A DNA stretch of 64,000 nucleotides from Corynebacterium auris. Lineage in GTDB: Bacteria > Actinomycetota > Actinomycetes > Mycobacteriales > Mycobacteriaceae. A model generated the notes under the pieces. It worked only from the letters and a program-made list of their open reading frames with translations. It was not told where the DNA came from and did not search any database. Shown here piece after piece: positions 56,216 through 64,000 of the stretch. The stretch covers positions 1,475,991 to 1,539,990 of the forward strand of contig NZ_CP047047.1 in assembly GCF_030408575.1 (NCBI RefSeq), in the 5' to 3' direction. Position 1 is the stretch's first letter. Each line of letters starts with the position of its first letter. The translations under genes and the position numbers were made by a program.

Positions 56216-57550
56216 CTACTCCCCCTTCCCGGCAGCGTCGGCGGTGCCGATGCCGCGCGCCTTGATCGCCTCGCCGTGCGCGGGCAGCTGCTCCGCGGCG
56301 GACAGCGTGATGATGTGGGGGCCGACCTCCTCCAGGGCGGCGCGGTCGTACTCGATCACGCTGACGGGCTTGAGGAAGGTGTGGGTGCTCAGCCCGGGCG
56401 CGAAGCGCGCCGTGCCGGAGGTGGGCAGCACGTGGTTGGACCCCGCCGCGTAGTCGCCCAAAGGCACTGGCGAGTAGGGGCCGACGAAGATGGCACCGGC
56501 GTTGGTGATGCGCTCGGCGACAGCGCGCGGGTCGCGGGTGTGGATCTCCAGGTGCTCCGCCGCGTACGCATTGGCTGCGGCGATGGCGGTATTGAGGTCG
56601 TCGACAAGCACGATGCCCGACTGTTCCCCGCCGAGCGCGGAGCTGGCGCGCCCGGAGTTCAGGGTCGCCGCCGCGGCGCGCTCCACCTCGGCGCGCACGG
56701 CGTCGGCGAGCTCTGCTGAATCCGTGATGAGTACTGAGGCGGCCTGCTCGTCGTGCTCCGCCTGGGAGACGAGGTCGGCTGCGATGAGGGCGGGGTCCGC
56801 GGTGGCGTCGGCGAGCACCGCGATCTCGCTCGGGCCCGCCTCGGCGTCGATGCCGACAACCCCGTTGACCACTCGCTTCGCGGCGGCGACGAAGATGTTG
56901 CCCGGCCCGGTGACCTTGTCCACCGGCTCGAGTTCGTGCGCATCGTCGCCGTAGGCCAACAGCGCGACGGCCTGGGCGCCACCGATCGCCCACACTTCGT
57001 CGACGCCCAAAAGGGCGCACGCGGCGAGCGTGGTCGGGTGGGGCCAGCCCCCAAACTCCTCCTGTGGCGGCGAGGCCACGACCATGGACCCCGCCCCCGC
57101 CTCCTGCGCGGGGATGACGTTCATAAGCACGCTGGAGGGGTAGACCGCCTTGCCGCCCGGCACGTAGAGCCCGACGCGCTGGACCGGCACGAACACCTCG
57201 GTGACGGTGGCGCCGGGGCGCAGCTCGGTGGTGTGCGAGGAGGGCTTCTGCGCTGCGTGCACCGCGCGGATCCGTGCAATCGCCTCGTCCAGCGCCGCGC
57301 GCACCTCGGGGTCCAGGGTGTCGACGGCCCGCTCGATGACCTCCGCGGGAACGCGGACCGACGCGGGGCGCACCCCGTCGAACTTTTCGCCGTAATCGAG
57401 CGCCGCAGCGGCGCCGCTGCGGCGGACCTCCTCGACGATCGGGTGGACGTCCGCCAGTACCGCGTCGACGTCGACGCCCCCGCGGGGCAATGCCCTGCGC
57501 AGCTCGGAGGTTGTGGGGGTGTGACCCCTTAAGTCCGTTAGTTTCAGCAT
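56216..57550 (-). CDS. hisD: Histidinol dehydrogenase
   Basis: Last two steps of histidine synthesis, zinc-dependent. 444 residues with [46 protein letters not shown] and [15 protein letters not shown] (zinc region), HLEIHTRDP and [14 protein letters not shown]. First gene of the hisD-C-B-MFS-H-A-impA-F-I-membrane protein run. GGGAGG stands 5 bases before the ATG; the leader upstream of it can fold over this site. Confidence 0.96.
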   Translation of the reverse strand: MLKLTDLRGHTPTTSELRRALPRGGVDVDAVLADVHPIVEEVRRSGAAAALDYGEKFDGVRPASVRVPAEVIERAVDTLDPEVRAALDEAIARIRAVHAAQKPSSHTTELRPGATVTEVFVPVQRVGLYVPGGKAVYPSSVLMNVIPAQEAGAGSMVVASPPQEEFGGWPHPTTLAACALLGVDEVWAIGGAQAVALLAYGDDAHELEPVDKVTGPGNIFVAAAKRVVNGVVGIDAEAGPSEIAVLADATADPALIAADLVSQAEHDEQAASVLITDSAELADAVRAEVERAAAATLNSGRASSALGGEQSGIVLVDDLNTAIAAANAYAAEHLEIHTRDPRAVAERITNAGAIFVGPYSPVPLGDYAAGSNHVLPTSGTARFAPGLSTHTFLKPVSVIEYDRAALEEVGPHIITLSAAEQLPAHGEAIKARGIGTADAAGKGE

Positions 57551-57556
57551 CGCGTC

Positions 57557-57690
57557 CTCCCGCGGTGGTCAGGCGTTCTCGCCGCTCGTGTGCAGTGCTT
57601 CTCGCGCAACCGGTGTCCGGCAGCTTTCTTTCCCGCCGCCATTCTAAGTCTCCGCCCCGACACGGGGGTGATCAGGGCCTGACCACCCAG
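57557..57690 (-). promoter_or_regulatory. Structured leader or operator region of the his cluster
   Basis: On the minus strand GGTGGTCAGG (57687-57678) can pair either with CCTGATCACC close by (57676-57667, one G-U) or perfectly with CCTGACCACC at 57573-57564, directly beside the hisD Shine-Dalgarno (57562-57557). This is the geometry of a switch that exposes or masks the start, and ACCGCG near the SD recalls the T-box end. A -10-like TAGAAT (57646-57641) lies between the two elements; if it is the real promoter, the upstream dyad would be DNA-level operator instead. Confidence 0.45.
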
Positions 57691-57789
57691 AATGGGCCGG
57701 GTGCGCGCACGCTGTGATGGCGAGAGGGGGCGGGCTTCCTTAAACTCGAGCGCGAACATGAACCGAGCCAGGTTTGTGGGTTTCGGTTC

Positions 57790-57838
57790 CCCGGGCGTGT
57801 TCGGCGCGCGCTTCCCGCGCGGGCCGAACACGCCCGGG
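57790..57838. repeat. Long near-perfect stem-loop, 16+5 bp
   Basis: CCCGGGCGTGTTCGGC (57790-57805) pairs perfectly with GCCGAACACGCCCGGG (57823-57838); after one mismatch CGCGC (57807-57811) pairs with GCGCG (57817-57821) around a TTCCC loop. There is no T-tract on either strand, so it is unlikely to be a simple terminator. Located between hisD and the divergent YbjN gene. Confidence 0.75.
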
Positions 57839-57859
57839 AGGAGTCCGAGGGCAGTGACA

Positions 57860-57901
57860 CCGAAGACAGTGGCTCCAAAGACAGTGGCCCCAAAAGACAA
57901 G
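57860..57901 (+). repeat. Imperfect 15-bp tandem repeats, about 2.8 copies
   Basis: CCGAAGACAGTGGCT, CCAAAGACAGTGGCC and CCAAAAGACAAGGAC follow each other just upstream of the YbjN gene, ending 22 bp before its ATG. They may form part of its 5' leader or be repeat slippage. Translated in the +2 frame they read PKTVA-PKTVA-PKDKD, but no gene in that frame is supported. Confidence 0.55.
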
Positions 57902-57923
57902 GACAGGCTCAAGGAGGCGAGCG

Positions 57924-58979
57924 ATGGCCGGGCACAGCGCCGCGAACGGCCCCGAGGGTATCGGAGAGCACCCCAGCGAGGTGACCCTCGAACGCGTCGC
58001 CGCCGCGCTGCGGGGCCTCGGCTTCGAGGCTCTCGAGCAGCCCGACAGACTCGTGGTGCCCGCCAGCTCGTACATCGCGACCCTCTGGATCAACCACGCG
58101 AAGCCGCTCATGCTCGTCGCCGACTACCAGGAGCGCATTCCCGTCGACTTCACGCACGGCACGGCCCTGGCGCGCTTCATCAACGCGTGGAACCACGACC
58201 GCTTGGGCCCCACGGCCTCCTACCGGCTCACCGACGCGGGCGACCTGGCCGCGCACCTGCGCACGGGAGTCCGTATTCGGCACGGATTGAGCGACGAGCA
58301 ACTGGTCCGGGACATCAGCGCTGCCCGGGACGACATGCTCGCCTTCTCGGCGGAGGTGAGGCGGGAGTTCCTCGCGGCCGAGTACCGCCACCCGATCCCG
58401 CCCACACTCGCCCGCGCGCAGGACCTCGAGGCGCTCGTCGGCGTGCACCCTTCGGCCCGGCACCTGCCGCGCGGCGGGGAGCTCGACGTCACCGGTGCCC
58501 CGGAGGAGTTCACCCCCTCCGCCGGCCCGCACGGCGGTTTTACCTGCCAGGAGGTGGGTATCGAACACATCGAGGAGGCCTTCGACGCGCTCGGGTTCAC
58601 CTACGACCTCATCGACGACGACATCCTGGCCACCAGCATCAACAACGTCCCGTTCGGCGCCTGCATCGACGGCGACAGCCACGCCCGGCTCACGGCGATG
58701 TGGGATTCCGGCAAGGACGCCCGCACCCACTTTCTGCCCATGTGGCTGATGTGCAACAGCATCAACGAGAAGACTGCCGGCCTGCGGGCCTACCTCCACG
58801 TCTCCGAGATGAGCCTGCACGTCCACGTGGAGACGACCTGCCTCATCATCGCGGGCCTGACCCCGGAGCAGCTGCACACCTGGGTGATGACCTCCCTGGT
58901 CTCCATCCTCGGGGCGGTCGACGCGATCAGCCGGCAGAGCCAGGGCACGACGGCCGTGGACTGGCCATCCCGCGGCTAG
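57924..58979 (+). CDS. YbjN domain-containing protein, two domains
   Basis: 351 residues with two copies of the YbjN-type alpha/beta fold: one at about residues 20-165 (LPVDFTHG-like region, ALARFINAWNHDRLG) and one at about 210-345 (HIEEAFDALGFTYDLIDDD, FLPMWLMCNSINEKTAGL, AYLHVSEMSLHVHVET). The family is often described as sensory or chaperone-like and has no known reaction. Cytoplasmic. AAGGAGG stands 8 bases before the ATG. It is divergent from hisD. Confidence 0.82.
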   Translation: MAGHSAANGPEGIGEHPSEVTLERVAAALRGLGFEALEQPDRLVVPASSYIATLWINHAKPLMLVADYQERIPVDFTHGTALARFINAWNHDRLGPTASYRLTDAGDLAAHLRTGVRIRHGLSDEQLVRDISAARDDMLAFSAEVRREFLAAEYRHPIPPTLARAQDLEALVGVHPSARHLPRGGELDVTGAPEEFTPSAGPHGGFTCQEVGIEHIEEAFDALGFTYDLIDDDILATSINNVPFGACIDGDSHARLTAMWDSGKDARTHFLPMWLMCNSINEKTAGLRAYLHVSEMSLHVHVETTCLIIAGLTPEQLHTWVMTSLVSILGAVDAISRQSQGTTAVDWPSRG

Positions 58980-59002
58980 GACCACCAGCTAGCCCCCACC
59001 AG

Positions 59003-59569
59003 CTAGGCGCGCACCGCCGCGCTCCCCTGCGCGTCCGGCTCCACCTCTGCTGTCGGCTCGTTCTTCGGCGCCGGGGTAACCAGCGCGAGGACCCAGTAGG
59101 CCAGCGCGGAGACGAAGGGCGCGCACAACCAGGCCACGCCCGGTTGCAGCGGCGGCACTAGGCGCAAGCGCGCCCCGTCGACCAGCTCGCCGTGGCCGGG
59201 GCTGTCGGAGACGAGCCCCGCGGTCCACGACCCGAAGGTGTGCACCGCGAAGGCCCCCGCGGCGGCGGCCACGACCACCCACGCCATCGCTGCGAAAGAA
59301 ACAGCCCCGCCGGAGCGGGCGTAGGCCACCAGCGCCACCGCCAAGCCGAGGGCCGCGGTGAGGATCGCGAACCACCCGACGGAGGAGAACTCGACGCTGT
59401 CCGGGCTCAAGACCCGGTCGACGAGCACCGCGTCCTGGCGGACTACCGCCTCGTAACCGGGGCGAAACACACCCCACAGCGCTCCGATGAGACCGCCGGC
59501 GAGGAGGGAAAACACGAGAAGGCCCGCCCCCGTTGCAATACGTCGGGCGGGCCGAAAGGCTAGCTGCAC
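59003..59569 (-). CDS. DUF2567 family membrane protein
   Basis: 188 residues with four predicted helices: residues 12-33, 66-84, 90-110 and one near 150-168 (WLCAPFVSALAYWVLALV); a periplasmic loop after the first helix contains VRQDAVLVDRVLSPD. I recall DUF2567 as a mycobacterial/corynebacterial family of unknown function. The start overlaps the lipoprotein gene stop by 10 bp, so the two are likely coupled. Confidence 0.75.
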   Translation of the reverse strand: MQLAFRPARRIATGAGLLVFSLLAGGLIGALWGVFRPGYEAVVRQDAVLVDRVLSPDSVEFSSVGWFAILTAALGLAVALVAYARSGGAVSFAAMAWVVVAAAAGAFAVHTFGSWTAGLVSDSPGHGELVDGARLRLVPPLQPGVAWLCAPFVSALAYWVLALVTPAPKNEPTAEVEPDAQGSAAVRA

Positions 59570-60276
59570 AGCTTCCAGCGCCCGTCCTCGCGCTCGAAGA
59601 TCTGGGTCTGCGTCTGGGTCCCGTTTGCGTTCGTCGCGGTGACCGTGGCGGAAGCCCTGTTGCCGTCCACGCGGACATCGTCCACCTTGACATCGGTCGC
59701 AGGCAGGTCGATGGCTTGGCCAGCCTGCTGTTGCAGGCGTGCGGCGTGCTCCACCTCATCCAGGGTCAAGCCCATGCGGTCAATCTCCGCCTGGATCGGG
59801 TCTGTGACCTTGTCGCAGGAGTTCTCCATGAGCACACGCGTCCACTTGTCATAGCTCGCCGGGTTCATCGCCGCGTGGACGGTGCGCTGCATCTCGTCGC
59901 GGTCCGCGTCGGCGCCAGGCCCGCCGCTGGTGAGTGGCTCGTGCACCGGGATCGTCACGTCGCCGTCCTCGAAGGGGTTGAACAGGGTCGGGGCGGCGGC
60001 GTTTCCGCCGGCGGCAGGTGCCTGCTGCCCCTCCGGCTTCGGCTCGCCGTTGCCCTCGGCGGCGTTGCCCCCGTCCCCTTCGCCTTCCGCGGCGCCGTCG
60101 GGGTTATCCGCGGCCGCGGACCCCTCCGTGGAGTCGGACGCGGGCGACGCCGCCGTGGACAGACCGCCGGAGGCGGACTCCTCCTCCTCGGAGCCGCAGG
60201 CGGCCACGCCGAAAGCAAGCGCGGCGACCGATACCGCCGCAGCGACGGCGCGGGGAGAGCGGGCAGAAAGCAACAC
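59560..60276 (-). CDS. Putative lipoprotein, secreted
   Basis: 238 residues. N-terminal signal peptide (basic start, then AVAAAVSVAALAFGVAAC) with lipobox VAAC and lipid-bearing Cys27. After the Cys comes a low-complexity Ser/Gly/Glu/Pro/Ala linker to about residue 95, then a folded domain ending in a VKVDDVRVDGNRASATV strand pair and FEREDGRWKLCS, which looks NTF2-like. Processing by Lgt (present in this window) is expected. Function unknown. Confidence 0.75.
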   Translation of the reverse strand: MLLSARSPRAVAAAVSVAALAFGVAACGSEEEESASGGLSTAASPASDSTEGSAAADNPDGAAEGEGDGGNAAEGNGEPKPEGQQAPAAGGNAAAPTLFNPFEDGDVTIPVHEPLTSGGPGADADRDEMQRTVHAAMNPASYDKWTRVLMENSCDKVTDPIQAEIDRMGLTLDEVEHAARLQQQAGQAIDLPATDVKVDDVRVDGNRASATVTATNANGTQTQTQIFEREDGRWKLCS

Positions 60277-60443
60277 GGTAGATCTCCTTTGCAGGTCTTC
60301 GGGACTACACCCAGTGATGACTCAGGACAGTCAACAACCACAAACTGGCCGGCCCGTGATTCACCAATACTAATCAACTGAGCGCTTGCTGTGAAAAAGG
60401 GTGTGCAGGAGCGAGGGCGCGGGCTGCGTTAAGGTCGGACACC

Positions 60444-61031
60444 ATGCAGCTTTCCCGGGGCGCGATCGGCGCCGCCGCCCTTTCCATTCTCGACGAGTAC
60501 GGGCTTGCCGACGTCTCCATGCGCCGCGTCGCCTCCGCCCTCGGCGTCGCCCCGGGGGCTCTCTACTGGCACATCGAGAACAAGCAGGAGCTCATCTCCG
60601 ACCTCGCCGCGCTCATCGTCGCGCCGCTTGTCGACGCCCCTCCTCCCCCACCCCACATCGCCTGCGCGCGCCTGCGCGAGGCGCTGCTGCGCCACCGCGA
60701 CGGCGCGGAAGTGGTCATCACGGCCGTCTCCCAGCCGGGCTCCCCGGTGGCCGCGCAGCTGTCGGCGCTGATGCGCGATGCTGTCGACGGGGCGGCCGCG
60801 GGGGCGTCGTCAAGCGATGCCCGCGCCGCGGCCGAAGGCTTGGTCTACCTGACCTTGGGCGCGACCTACGTGCACCAGTCAGCCGCGCAGCTGGCGGAGG
60901 CGACCGGCGGGGCGGACCGGGCTGGCACCCCCGGGCCGGGGGCGGACGTCGAGCGCGCCGTCGAGCTGCTCCTGACGGGCATGAGGTCGGCTCCCGGGGG
61001 GATTTCCGATACGATAAACCCCCATGACTGA
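60444..61031 (+). CDS. TetR family transcriptional regulator
   Basis: 195 residues; the N-terminal helix-turn-helix reads LADVSMRRVASALGVAPGALYWHIENKQEL, typical TetR. The ligand domain is Ala-rich and gives no hint of the effector. Its end overlaps glgX by 8 bp, so it is made with the debranching enzyme and could control glycogen genes or itself. No clear palindromic operator was found in the 167-bp divergent region to the lipoprotein gene. Confidence 0.85.
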   Translation: MQLSRGAIGAAALSILDEYGLADVSMRRVASALGVAPGALYWHIENKQELISDLAALIVAPLVDAPPPPPHIACARLREALLRHRDGAEVVITAVSQPGSPVAAQLSALMRDAVDGAAAGASSSDARAAAEGLVYLTLGATYVHQSAAQLAEATGGADRAGTPGPGADVERAVELLLTGMRSAPGGISDTINPHD

Positions 61032-63243
61032 CCTCAACGCCGCACCGGAAACGACGTACACCGTCTGGCCCGGATCTTCCTACCCCCTCGGGTCCACCTA
61101 CGACGGCGCGGGGACCAACTTTGCTCTCTTCTCCTCCGTCGCGGAGAAGGTGGAGCTGTGCCTCATCGACGACGAGGGCGCGGAAACCCGCGTCCCCCTC
61201 GAAGAGGTAGACAACTTCGTCTGGCACGCCTACCTGCCCGGAGTTACCCCCGGGCAGCGCTACGGCTACCGCGTCCACGGCGCCTGGGACCCCCACAACG
61301 GGAAGCGCTGCGACCCCACCAAGCTCCTCGTCGACCCCTACGCCCGCGCCTTCGACGGCGAGTTCGACCAGCACCCTTCGCTGTTTTCCTACGACATCCA
61401 CGCCGACGAACCCGGCGCGGGGCGCAACGAAGATGATTCCCTCGGCCACACGATGCTCTCCGTGGTCATCAACCCCTTCTTCGACTGGGGGGATGACCGC
61501 AACCCCAACATCCCCGACGAGGAAACGATCATCTACGAGTGCCACGTCAAGGGGATGACGCAGACCCACCCGGACATCCCGGAGGCGCTGCGGGGGACCT
61601 ACGCGGGCATGGCGCACCCCGCGATGATCGACTACCTCACCGACCTCGGCGTCACCTCCGTCGAGCTGCTGCCCGTCCACCAGTTCCTCCAGGACGACCG
61701 GCTGCGCGACCTCGGCCTGCGCAACTACTGGGGATACAACACCTTCGGCTTCTTCGCCCCGGAGAACAACTACGCGTCCTCACGCACCCCCGGCGACGCC
61801 GTCTCCGAGTTCAAGGGCATGGTCCGCGCCTACCACGAGGCGGGCATCGAGGTCATCCTCGACGTCGTGTACAACCACACGGCCGAGGGCAACCACCTCG
61901 GGCCCACGATCGCCTTCCGCGGGATCGACAACGAGGCCTACTACCGCCTCGTCGAGGGCAGCAAGTACCACTACATGGACTACACGGGGACCGGGAACTC
62001 CCTGAATGTGCGCGACCCCCACTCGCTGCAGCTAATCATGGATTCGCTGCGGTACTGGGTCACCGAAATGCACGTCGACGGCTTCCGCTTCGACCTCGCC
62101 TCGACCCTTGCGCGCGAGTTCTCGGACGTCGACCGCCTGGCCACCTTCTTCGACCTGTGCCAGCAGGACCCGGTGGTCTCGCAGGTCAAACTCATCGCCG
62201 AGCCGTGGGACGTCGGCGAGGGCGGCTACCAGGTGGGCAACTTCCCGGCGCTGTGGAGCGAGTGGAACGGCAAGTACCGCGACACCGTGCGCGACTTCTG
62301 GCGCGGCGAGCCCTCCACCCTCGGCGAGTTCGCCTCGCGCTTGACCGGCTCCTCCGACCTGTACCAGCACAACGGGCGCCGGCCTACCGCCTCCATCAAC
62401 TTCATCACCGCCCACGACGGGTTCACCCTTAACGACCTCGTGTCCTACAACGAAAAGCACAACGAGGCCAACGGGGAAGACAACAACGACGGCGAGAGCC
62501 ACAACCGCTCGTGGAACTGCGGCGTCGAAGGCCCAACCGACGATCCGGAGGTGGCGCAGCTGCGGGCCCAGCAGCGCCGCAATTTCCTCACCACGCTGCT
62601 GCTGTCCCAGGGCACGCCGATGATCGCGCACGGCGACGAGTTCGCCCGCACGCAAAACGGCAACAACAACGTCTATTGCCAGGACAACGAGCTGGCCTGG
62701 ATGAACTGGGACCACCTGGACGTCGCGGAGGAACTGCACGACTTCACCCGCAGGCTCATTGCCATCCGCAAGCGGCACCCGGTGTTTCGCCGCCGCCGCT
62801 TCCTCGAGGGCGGGGCGCTCGGCTCCGACGTGCGCGGGCGCGAGATCGCCTGGCTGGTGCCCTCCGGCAAGCTCATGACCCAGGAAGACTGGGACTTCGC
62901 CTTCGGCAAGGCGTTGATGACCTACCTCAACGGCGAGGCGATCTCGGAGGCGGACCGGCGCGGTCAGCGCATCCGCGACGATTCCTTCATCCTCATGTTC
63001 AACGCGCACTTCGAGGACATCGAGTTCACCCTGCCCGACCAGACCCTGGGCGCCAGGTGGGAGGTTCTCATCGACACCACCGAGCCGCTGGGCTACCCCG
63101 CCGAGAAGGAAAACATTGCCGCCGGCGGCACGAAGGTCGTGCCCGCGCGCTCGACGGTGGTGCTCAAGCAGATTGAGGGCCCGGTCTTCGACGACGGGAA
63201 GGACGACGGGGAGGACGACGGGGAGCCCGACCCCGCCCGGTAG
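61024..63243 (+). CDS. glgX: Glycogen debranching enzyme GlgX
   Basis: Hydrolyses alpha-1,6 branches of glycogen. 739 residues: N-terminal CBM48-type domain (GSTYDGAGTNFALFSSVAEKVELC), then GH13 catalytic barrel with DVVYNHTAEGNHLGP, VDGFRFDLASTLARE (nucleophile Asp), VKLIAEPWDVGEGGYQVG (acid Glu) and FITAHDGFTLNDL. A short acidic Asp/Glu/Gly tail ends the protein. With glgP it forms the breakdown half of glycogen metabolism. Confidence 0.95.
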   Translation: MTDLNAAPETTYTVWPGSSYPLGSTYDGAGTNFALFSSVAEKVELCLIDDEGAETRVPLEEVDNFVWHAYLPGVTPGQRYGYRVHGAWDPHNGKRCDPTKLLVDPYARAFDGEFDQHPSLFSYDIHADEPGAGRNEDDSLGHTMLSVVINPFFDWGDDRNPNIPDEETIIYECHVKGMTQTHPDIPEALRGTYAGMAHPAMIDYLTDLGVTSVELLPVHQFLQDDRLRDLGLRNYWGYNTFGFFAPENNYASSRTPGDAVSEFKGMVRAYHEAGIEVILDVVYNHTAEGNHLGPTIAFRGIDNEAYYRLVEGSKYHYMDYTGTGNSLNVRDPHSLQLIMDSLRYWVTEMHVDGFRFDLASTLAREFSDVDRLATFFDLCQQDPVVSQVKLIAEPWDVGEGGYQVGNFPALWSEWNGKYRDTVRDFWRGEPSTLGEFASRLTGSSDLYQHNGRRPTASINFITAHDGFTLNDLVSYNEKHNEANGEDNNDGESHNRSWNCGVEGPTDDPEVAQLRAQQRRNFLTTLLLSQGTPMIAHGDEFARTQNGNNNVYCQDNELAWMNWDHLDVAEELHDFTRRLIAIRKRHPVFRRRRFLEGGALGSDVRGREIAWLVPSGKLMTQEDWDFAFGKALMTYLNGEAISEADRRGQRIRDDSFILMFNAHFEDIEFTLPDQTLGARWEVLIDTTEPLGYPAEKENIAAGGTKVVPARSTVVLKQIEGPVFDDGKDDGEDDGEPDPAR

Positions 63244-63299
63244 CATTCGAGGCAACCGGCCCAACCGTTCACAGCGTGCAATCCTCAGGAGCAAACAAC

Positions 63300-64000
63300 G
63301 TGATTACAGCCCACGGCGCGACCCTGTCGGTGACCAATTCCGCCCTGGTCATCGCCCCCACCCCGCTCGAGGCGGCGCTGCGGGGCACCACCGAGCAGCG
63401 CAGCGTGCCCATCGCTGACATTTCGGTGGCCGAGGTGACGCGCGAGGCCGACGCCTGGGACCGCGGCCTCGTCGAGCTCACCCTGCCCGATGGGGCCCTG
63501 CGTATCGCTTTCTCACCCGGCGATGGGGAGGGCCCCGCGCGCCTGCTTTCGCTTCTCGACGCCGCCCGTCGCGGCGACGCCCCCGAGCACGCCTCCCCCA
63601 CCGGCCGCGCCGGGATCCCGGGGCTGAGTTTCGTCGGCGTCGACGTGGAAACGGCGAACCAGCGCTGGGGTTCCATCTGCCAGATCGGCGCGGTCAAAAT
63701 TGTTGACGGCGAAGAGGTGGAGCGCGCCAGCTGGCTTTGCACCCCGCCGGAGCCTTACGCCGAGTTCGACCCGTTCAACGTGTCCATCCACGGCATTACC
63801 GCTGACGACGTCGCCGACGAGCCGCCGGTGGCGCAGCGCATCGACGAGCTCGTCGACTTCATCGGCGACCTGCCGATTGTGGCCCACAACGCGCAGTTCG
63901 ACGCCTCCGCATTGCGCGAGGCCTGCCTCGCCGCGGGACGCGAGGTTCCCTCCCTTCTGTTCGGCTGCACCCTCGCGCAATCCCGCGCCGCGCACCTCGA
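63300..64000 (+). CDS. DnaQ-like 3'-5' exonuclease, partial (3' end outside window)
   Basis: GTG at 63300 with AGGAG 9 bases upstream; open to the window end (233 residues visible). A ~100-residue N-terminal domain of unknown type precedes a DEDD exonuclease: Exo I in SFVGVDVETANQRWGS (DxE), Exo II region in IVAHNAQFDASALREA. Such proteins in corynebacteria are often annotated as DNA polymerase III epsilon-like; a BRCT or other C-terminal part may lie beyond the window. Activity is inferred from the motifs. Confidence 0.82.
   Translation, partial: MITAHGATLSVTNSALVIAPTPLEAALRGTTEQRSVPIADISVAEVTREADAWDRGLVELTLPDGALRIAFSPGDGEGPARLLSLLDAARRGDAPEHASPTGRAGIPGLSFVGVDVETANQRWGSICQIGAVKIVDGEEVERASWLCTPPEPYAEFDPFNVSIHGITADDVADEPPVAQRIDELVDFIGDLPIVAHNAQFDASALREACLAAGREVPSLLFGCTLAQSRAAHL

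Noticed and set aside
57544..57912. 122-codon minus-strand frame with FGATVFGATVFG repeats
   Set aside because: It is produced by the 15-bp tandem repeats and the large hairpin, has no family resemblance and would overlap the hisD leader and start.

Overview
The window looks like a high-GC Corynebacterium chromosome (or a very close relative). Gene order and family content are corynebacterial or mycobacterial throughout: the xerC-dprA-comM-YraN-DUF2469-rnhB-lepB-rplS run, smc-ftsY, rnc-mutM next to a SepIVA-type coiled-coil protein, amtB-glnK-ffh, and a his cluster carrying an MFS gene, an inositol-phosphatase-type gene and a TIGR02234 membrane protein. Coding density is high. I found no rRNA, tRNA or CRISPR array.

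Layout. 1-11.2 kb: an M23 peptidase end, then a long minus-strand housekeeping run (recombination/uptake, RNase HII, signal peptidase, L19, Tex, TrmD, RimM, S16). 11.6-17.2 kb: a plus-strand acyltransferase, then ffh and the ammonium module glnK-amtB on minus, without the glnD I would expect between glnK and ffh. 17.5-18.9 kb: an HNH nuclease-domain gene behind an AT-rich leader. 18.9-26.3 kb: ftsY, smc, an unusual alpha/beta hydrolase with a hydrophobic Gly/Ala-rich domain, and acylphosphatase. 26.4-29.2 kb: a tight plus-strand cassette of a CstA-type transporter, an 84-residue protein ending in Cys-Cys, and an ArsA/Get3-like ATPase.

29.2-30.0 kb is the clearest accessory island. It holds an IS481-type transposase fragment with an in-frame stop. 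On the opposite strand is a gene for a short peptide with eight cysteines in a mirror-symmetric spacing, followed after 6 bp by a 36-residue single-helix membrane protein. I read this as a candidate Cys-rich bacteriocin plus accessory or immunity protein. 30.0-36.0 kb: an alanine/sodium symporter, mutM, rnc, a DUF177 protein, sepIVA and gdhA, all on minus.

36.2-45.5 kb is mostly plus strand: glycerate kinase, a DUF4921 GalT-like protein, an M20 amidohydrolase, glycogen phosphorylase, fused PabAB and PabC for p-aminobenzoate. 45.5-57.6 kb is minus: pyruvate kinase, lgt, a TrpC-like protein with altered catalytic residues, and the his genes hisD-C-B-MFS-H-A-impA-F-I-TIGR02234, preceded by a leader with mutually exclusive base-pairing options. 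57.9-64 kb: a double YbjN protein, DUF2567 and lipoprotein genes, a TetR regulator overlapping glgX (glycogen debranching), and the start of a DnaQ-like exonuclease cut by the window end.

Functional themes are nitrogen assimilation (amtB, glnK, gdhA), glycogen turnover (glgP, glgX), histidine and folate biosynthesis, the SRP pathway (ffh, ftsY) and cell-envelope maturation (lepB, lgt). The parts most worth a second look are the Cys-rich peptide island, the CstA/CC-protein/ArsA cassette, the missing glnD, and the leader upstream of hisD. All family assignments are from reading the sequence, without database searches.
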